Part shown: positions 63,678-64,000 of the stretch, piece by piece | How positions within the stretch are numbered: position 1 is the first letter of the stretch | Layout of the letters: the number at the start of each line of letters is the position of its first letter | The notes under the pieces: model-generated | What the model saw: only the letters and a program-made list of their open reading frames with translations | Databases searched by the model: none | Told to the model about the DNA's origin: nothing | Assembly (NCBI RefSeq): GCF_016583825.1 | Contig: NZ_NRRV01000015.1 | Span: forward strand, 1-64,000 | From: Thiohalocapsa halophila | GTDB lineage: Bacteria; Pseudomonadota; Gammaproteobacteria; Chromatiales; Chromatiaceae | Length of the DNA stretch: 64,000 bases | Direction: 5' to 3' | Translations under genes and position numbers: made by a program

Positions 63678-64000
63678 TCAAGGGGTGGAGGGTCCTTCGC
63701 CGGGCGCTGGCGAGTCGACCGCGCCCGGCGGCGGCAGCCCGATGGCAGCACCCGGCAGGAAGCCGAGGTCCGCTGCGGTTTCGGCAGCCGCCGCGTCGAT
63801 GGTAAAGACGTGGATGCGGCCCGTCGGCGCGCCGCAGACCTGCGCATGGTGCATGCCGTCCGTGGTGGTGCGCGCCGCGTGCACCTCGATGCCGGCGGCG
63901 GTGAGCTGCTCGCGCATGGCCGCGATGGACGTGCCGCTGTCGGGCTCGCACTGCCGGCTGCCGTCGGGCTTGAAGACATCGATACGCCCCGGTGCGCCTC
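63678..64000 (-). CDS. Conserved hypothetical protein, C-terminal part
   Basis: The gene enters from beyond the right edge; about 107 C-terminal residues are seen. The chain contains GRIDVFKPDGSRQCEPDSGT, then MREQLTAAGIEVHAARTTTD, then QVCGAPTGRIHVFTIDAAAA, and ends in a Pro-rich tail. Two near-copies of GRIDVF / GRIHVFTID and the CGAPTG strip suggest a small repeat-built fold. I recall similar small proteins in Halomonas and Pseudomonas without assigned function. The 237-bp gap to the left holds nothing recognisable. Confidence 0.65.
   Translation of the reverse strand, partial: GAPGRIDVFKPDGSRQCEPDSGTSIAAMREQLTAAGIEVHAARTTTDGMHHAQVCGAPTGRIHVFTIDAAAAETAADLGFLPGAAIGLPPPGAVDSPAPGEGPSTP

Overview
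The window is a GC-rich bacterial chromosome segment. The conserved run rpsB-tsf-pyrH-frr-uppS-cdsA-dxr-rseP-bamA-skp-lpxD-fabZ-lpxA-lpxB-rnhB (34.5-49.5 kb) is typical of Gammaproteobacteria and includes the lipid A and outer-membrane machinery of a Gram-negative cell. The adjacent glycine/sarcosine and sarcosine/dimethylglycine methyltransferases (5.7-7.4 kb), which make glycine betaine from glycine, are best known from halophiles such as Halorhodospira and Ectothiorhodospira. A halophilic Ectothiorhodospiraceae-like organism is the best guess; this is inference, since no rRNA or other phylogenetic marker was compared.

Layout. 0-1.1 kb: the 3' end of a group II intron (domains V and VI), a 91-bp tandem REP-like repeat, then ndk. 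1.1-7.5 kb: an MscS-type channel, an MsrA-thioredoxin-MsrB fusion, an EctR/CosR-like MarR regulator, and the divergent betaine-synthesis operon with a strong terminator. 7.6-17.3 kb (minus strand): a complete Bat-type operon (moxR, DUF58, DUF4381, batA, batB, batC, batD, a secreted protein) in which three gaps carry repeat elements. 17.3-33 kb: mixed genes, including an internally deleted betaine transporter gene, prfC, a truncated ybaK remnant, DUF427 and DUF938 proteins, a lipoprotein pair and glnD. 33-49.5 kb: map (minus) and the long translation / isoprenoid / lipid A block, with overlapping start and stop codons. 49.4-55.4 kb: yihY (overlapping rnhB), a TlpA-like thioredoxin, a c-type-heme-like gene fragment, a MITE with target-site duplication, a PhoD-like phosphatase and a DUF2252 protein. 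55.7-61.4 kb: a translationally coupled five-gene operon for an auxiliary Hsp70 system. 61.6-64 kb: a GH100 invertase, a small membrane protein and a partial gene.

How the genes work together. The first third has an osmotic-stress theme: channel, regulator and betaine synthesis, with a decayed betaine-type transporter 14 kb away. The Bat operon pairs a MoxR ATPase with von Willebrand factor A proteins, a recurrent envelope-stress or complex-assembly module. The 55.7-61.4 kb operon encodes a large helical-repeat protein, a J-domain protein without HPD, a GrpE-like factor, a DnaK/HscC-like ATPase and a zinc-ribbon protein. It is the strongest candidate here for a little-described system.

The window is also rich in short repetitive DNA of at least four unrelated families, several at sites of gene decay or inside operons. 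No tRNA, rRNA, CRISPR array or full-length transposase was found.
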